A stretch of DNA of 55,674 nucleotides. It comes from an uncultured Bacteroidales bacterium (GTDB lineage Bacteria; Bacteroidota; Bacteroidia; Bacteroidales; UBA932). Made by a program: the position numbers and the translations under genes. This document shows, one piece after another, positions 53,094-55,674 of the stretch (position 1 is its first letter; every line of letters starts with the position of its first letter). The stretch is taken from assembly GCA_946406355.1 (NCBI GenBank), contig CAMJKI010000006.1, forward strand, positions 1 to 55,674. Direction: 5' to 3'. Under the pieces are notes generated by a model that did not search any database, was not told where the DNA came from, and saw nothing but the letters and a program-made list of their open reading frames with translations.

Positions 53094-53755
53094 CTGCGCT
53101 TTCTGTTAAACAAATCTATGCCGATGGAAAGGTACACTTTGGTGGGTCCCAGCCAGATGAGCCGCATGTTGCGCTCGGTAAATTCGGCGGGATTGCCGGC
53201 GTAGTCGTAGTAGTACCATCCGGTGGCGTCGTAGCCGTACACATACGGGTCGTACAGGGCGTATAACAAACCCAGTGCCACTCCCATATCCACGTAAATC
53301 CGGGCCTTGCGGGGAGCCCATTTGAAGCCGACGCCCAGCGACAGGCCCACAGCCTCCCCCTGCCAGCCTTTCCCTTCCCAGCCGATGCCGAAGTTACCCA
53401 TATTGCCGCTGGCAAGCAGATATATTCCCCGCCGGCGGTTTTCCCGAGGCTTGAAGTAGCGACGGCCCCACACGGTTACGTTATGCACCTGCATGAAACG
53501 ATGCGTGTCGTAGTGTTTCCACATGGGCCACTCTACATCCAGCCCCATGCTGTAATGCGGGCCCGAGGACGGATAAAACTCCAGGCTCACATTGGGAATG
53601 GACGTAAGGCCATAGTGCGGGATGTAGGTTACATCGAAGGCCAGGTTGGTGCTTACGCCCAGCACGGGCCACAGAGGTTCATCTGTTGCCGCATGGCTTT
53701 TGATTTCCCCCGCAAAGAGGAGAACCAGAAGCAATATGACCGGGCGAAACCGCAT
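53090..53755 (-). CDS. DUF3575 outer-membrane protein, first gene of locus C
   Basis: 221 residues with a Sec signal (LLLVLLFAGEIKSHA). The chain VSTNLAFDVTYIPHYGLTSIPNVSLEFYPS and amphipathic strands rich in Tyr/Trp predict a small beta-barrel. Related to the locus A protein at 13871 but without its KKAQ tail. Start fixed by the promoter about 90 bp upstream and by the signal peptide. Overlaps the DUF5119 start by 4 bp (ATGA). Confidence 0.85.
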   Translation of the reverse strand: MRFRPVILLLVLLFAGEIKSHAATDEPLWPVLGVSTNLAFDVTYIPHYGLTSIPNVSLEFYPSSGPHYSMGLDVEWPMWKHYDTHRFMQVHNVTVWGRRYFKPRENRRRGIYLLASGNMGNFGIGWEGKGWQGEAVGLSLGVGFKWAPRKARIYVDMGVALGLLYALYDPYVYGYDATGWYYYDYAGNPAEFTERNMRLIWLGPTKVYLSIGIDLFNRKRR

Positions 53756-53786
53756 TTTTAAGTTAAATAATAAATACCCCCCTTAC

Positions 53787-53850
53787 CTGTACCCATGTAC
53801 AGATATCGGCTTGGGTTACGCTATATCGCGTATAAATTATTGCAAAGTTA
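53787..53850 (-). promoter_or_regulatory. Promoter and leader dyad of pilus locus C
   Basis: TAACTTTG on the minus strand (53850-53843) with no good -33 TTTG, followed by a leader of about 80 nt that contains the dyad CTGTAC-CCAT-GTACAG (53787-53802). The weak -33 suggests dependence on an activator, plausibly the divergent AraC-type regulator. Confidence 0.5.
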
Positions 53851-53922
53851 TATATATATTATTCATTAACCTATAGAATACTAGCCGAGCGTGTTTCAAT
53901 AGCCCAAAAAATCATATTAAAA

Positions 53923-53954
53923 TTTGGATTTTACGGGTTCATTTTGTATATTTG
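53923..53954 (+). promoter_or_regulatory. Promoter of the AraC-type regulator gene
   Basis: TTTG (53923-53926), 20 bp, TATATTTG (53947-53954): a full Bacteroides-type promoter with a leader of about 30 nt. It is divergent from the locus C promoter, with roughly 75 bp between the two. Confidence 0.75.
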
Positions 53955-53992
53955 AAACATATTTGCAATAATAGGATTTATCATTCATTGAA

Positions 53993-55078
53993 ATGGATAA
54001 CACGCTGTTACTGATAATGCTAGTGGCATCGTCCATGGAAATGGCCATCTGTTTTGGCTGTTTCATGGTCCTTTTGCAATTCCGCCACCAATTCTGGGAC
54101 CTCGCCCGGAGAATCCTTGCGTTCCTTACGATATTCTGCGGGATCATGGCTTTTTTCAGGGTATTTGTCATTGTACACTCGCCGCTCCAGAACGGATTCA
54201 CAGAACTGCTTCCTCCTGCCAATGTACTATTGGTGTTAATCACCCAAGGCTTCCTGTATTTCTATCCGCGCACGCTCATGGAGCCCACCTGGCTCCGATG
54301 GAATAATCCCCGGGTATATTGGCTTGTTGTTCCCCTAGTACTCATCACTATCGGCTTCCTGTTTTTTATCGGCCAATGGACGAGGCTTCACGCTTTCCAG
54401 GATATTGTGGAAACCATGAGCAAACCGGATGTACTCATCCGGGTTGTTGCCCTGGATATGATGCTCCCCTTCAGCATCATATATCTGTTCCTGCCTTATA
54501 ACTGGCGGCTAAGCGGCGCCTCACTCAGCTGGATCCGGCTGTATTCGGTGGGCGCCTTTGGATTTTTTGTGCTGCATACAGTCTTCTTCCTCACCGGATA
54601 TCTGCAGCTCCGCATTGTCCAGCAACTGTGGGAAATGGCATTTATGATTATCACCTGCAACTTCGAGCTGCAAGACCGCTTTATCCCCAAATCCCCAACC
54701 ATAGAAGACACCCCTTCAGATCCCATGGAAGAATCCTGGGGAGAAACGTCACTGTGGGACCGCGTATGCGTGCTTATAGAGAAAGACCAGGTGTGGCGCA
54801 ATCCAGACCTTACCCTGCCCCTGATGGCCCAGTTCTGCGGAACTAATATCACCTACTTGTCCAATGCCATCAAGGAAAACACCGGAGGCGGTTTCAACAC
54901 CTACATCAATAAGGTGCGCATCCAGTTTGTAACGGATGCCATGCGAAAAGACCCTCGGCAAGATATGCAGCAGCTCTGCTACGAAGCCGGCTACCGCTCC
55001 CGCACCACCGCCTGGCGCAACTTTAAGGAAATAGTGGGCGTCACCCCCACCGAATTCCGCCTGTCACTCACCAAGTAA
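53993..55078 (+). CDS. Membrane-bound AraC-family transcriptional regulator
   Basis: 361 residues. The N-terminal ~230 residues contain about seven hydrophobic helices (for example LLLIMLVASSMEMAICFGCF; FLTIFCGIMAFFRVFVIV; VYWLVVPLVLITIGFLFFIG), a multi-TM sensor of unknown ligand. Residues ~262-361 form a C-terminal AraC/HTH_18 domain (LPLMAQFCGTNITYLSNAIKEN ... LCYEAGYRSRTTAWRNFKEIVGVTPTEFRLS). Such 7TM-AraC hybrids are frequent in Bacteroidota and presumably signal from the membrane to DNA. Divergent from locus C, so it is the first candidate to control that operon, perhaps also A and B, whose promoters share the same core. A terminator follows directly. Confidence 0.85.
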   Translation: MDNTLLLIMLVASSMEMAICFGCFMVLLQFRHQFWDLARRILAFLTIFCGIMAFFRVFVIVHSPLQNGFTELLPPANVLLVLITQGFLYFYPRTLMEPTWLRWNNPRVYWLVVPLVLITIGFLFFIGQWTRLHAFQDIVETMSKPDVLIRVVALDMMLPFSIIYLFLPYNWRLSGASLSWIRLYSVGAFGFFVLHTVFFLTGYLQLRIVQQLWEMAFMIITCNFELQDRFIPKSPTIEDTPSDPMEESWGETSLWDRVCVLIEKDQVWRNPDLTLPLMAQFCGTNITYLSNAIKENTGGGFNTYINKVRIQFVTDAMRKDPRQDMQQLCYEAGYRSRTTAWRNFKEIVGVTPTEFRLSLTK

Positions 55079-55095
55079 GAATGGTAATGATACGT

Positions 55096-55119
55096 AACGG
55101 CCCTCCTTACGGGGCCGTT
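55096..55119 (+). terminator. Intrinsic terminator after the AraC-type gene
   Basis: AACGGCCC / GGGCCGTT stem (8 bp) with an 8-nt loop, then TTTCCTGTTGTT, starting 18 bp past the stop codon. Confidence 0.75.
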
Positions 55120-55192
55120 TCCTGTTGTTAGGCCACCACTGTCGGTAATAGACTTTTTGCTGCAGGCCGGACCGGGCGGCTTCCCCTGCCTC

Positions 55193-55271
55193 CGGGGGCG
55201 ATTCGGGCCGCTTTTGCCCCCGAATGCACATTTCGCCCCAAGTCGGGGGCATTTCGGGCCGTTTTTGCCCC
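55193..55271. repeat. Tandem GC-rich hairpin duplication
   Basis: Two 28-bp copies (55193-55220 and 55244-55271) with 3 mismatches, 51 bp apart. Each begins CGGGGGC and ends with a complementary GCCCC run around a CGGGCCG core. Confidence 0.75.
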
Positions 55272-55450
55272 CCGGGCGTCCCTAAATGTCCACCCCGCCT
55301 AAAAAGAAACTTTTAAAACACACTGAAACTGCGACAAAACTGCGACCATACTCTTAAGGACTTCGGCTGGCTCAATGCAAATACCGATATAATAGACATT
55401 TTCGGTTGGTGATTCCTTTATAATTTGCTGATTTATTGAGTTTTGCGCAA

Positions 55451-55476
55451 ATTAGAAGAAAATCGTTTCTTCTAAT
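55451..55476. repeat. 11-bp perfect dyad
   Basis: ATTAGAAGAAA / TTTCTTCTAAT with an ATCG spacer. No T-run follows, so an operator-like binding site is more likely than a terminator. The adjacent TTTGCGCAAA shares one base with it. Confidence 0.6.
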
Positions 55477-55537
55477 GAGTGATTAAGGTAAATATAAAAG
55501 GGTGTCGAAGCTTACCCATTCAGTGTGCCGTTGATTT

Positions 55538-55671
55538 GCCGTGTTGACACGTATAATGCACAGAAGGCCGATTTCATGTCAATACGGCGACTAAAACGCC
55601 CTTTTTGCCAAGAAACTTAGCCGTATTGACGCACAGAATGCACAGAATGGTGATTGTGTGTCAACACGGCT
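55538..55671. repeat. Two palindromic repeat units (GCCGTRTTGAC family)
   Basis: Unit 1 (55538-55588): GCCGTGTTGACA mirrored by TGTCAATACGGC, one mismatch. Unit 2 (55619-55671): 17-bp arms AGCCGTATTGACGCACA and TGTGTGTCAACACGGCT, two mismatches. The centres carry GCACAGAA motifs also present at 38246. Confidence 0.7.
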
Positions 55672-55674
55672 CTC

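Larger units (their letters stand above)
55120..55674. other. Gene-free right edge, rich in repeats
   Basis: No credible coding region in 555 bp. From left to right: GC-rich hairpin duplication (55193-55271), a TTTGCGCAAA palindrome (55442-55451) touching an 11-bp perfect dyad (55451-55476), then two palindromic units (55538-55588, 55619-55671). A weak TATAATTTG lies near 55420. Confidence 0.7.

Overview
The window looks like chromosomal DNA of a gut-type Bacteroidales (Bacteroidota). The evidence is Bacteroides-type promoters (a TTTG element, 19-20 bp, then TAnnTTTG), many Sec lipoproteins with short lipoboxes, few strong Shine-Dalgarno sites, fimbrillin / Mfa2 / DUF3575 / DUF4906 / DUF5119 families, and a GroEL tail ending in GGMM. 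The fairly GC-rich coding DNA would suit a Rikenellaceae- or Cryptobacteroides-like lineage, but that is inference and no marker gene here settles it.

Left part (1-13.8 kb), housekeeping and cell envelope: an exported family 2 glycoside hydrolase, groES-groEL (both leftward), a DUF3737 beta-helix protein overlapping a MalY/PatB-type PLP lyase, a very large alpha-2-macroglobulin lipoprotein with an intact CxEQ thioester motif, and pbpC (penicillin-binding protein 1C). The alpha-2-macroglobulin / PBP1C pair is a known envelope defence and repair pairing. A long inverted repeat and a palindrome cluster lie between these two genes and overlap the 5' end of pbpC.

Central and right part (13.9-53.8 kb), a type V (FimA/Mfa-like) pilus island of 20 genes in three operons. 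Locus A (13871-23732, +): DUF3575, Mfa2/FimB-type anchor, four fimbrillin-like lipoproteins and a 1060-aa DUF4906-type tip. Locus B (35449-23813, -) converges on A and encodes five large fimbrillin-like lipoproteins with no anchor or DUF3575 gene of its own. Locus C (53755-38380, -): DUF3575, DUF5119 anchor-like protein, three fimbrillins, a 1518-aa DUF4906-type protein and two leucine-rich-repeat adhesins with about 23 and 6 repeats. Eighteen of the 20 proteins have a lipobox. Most also have a T-[K/R]-x motif shortly after the Cys, where these pilins are expected to be trimmed. Three large proteins carry EF-hand-like calcium loops. A membrane-bound AraC-type regulator is divergent from locus C and is the obvious candidate regulator.

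Between loci B and C lie gltS (glutamate/sodium symporter), a HigB-HigA toxin-antitoxin pair and repeat-rich DNA. A 22-bp exact direct repeat brackets the gltS 3' end and higBA. The right edge (55.1-55.7 kb) has no recognisable gene but holds a terminator, a GC-rich hairpin duplication, an 11-bp perfect dyad and two palindromic repeat units.

The least described part is the combined pilus system: paralogous subunit sets, LRR tips, EF-hand loops, a hairpin hiding one pilin start codon, and a C9-A10 tract upstream of locus B.
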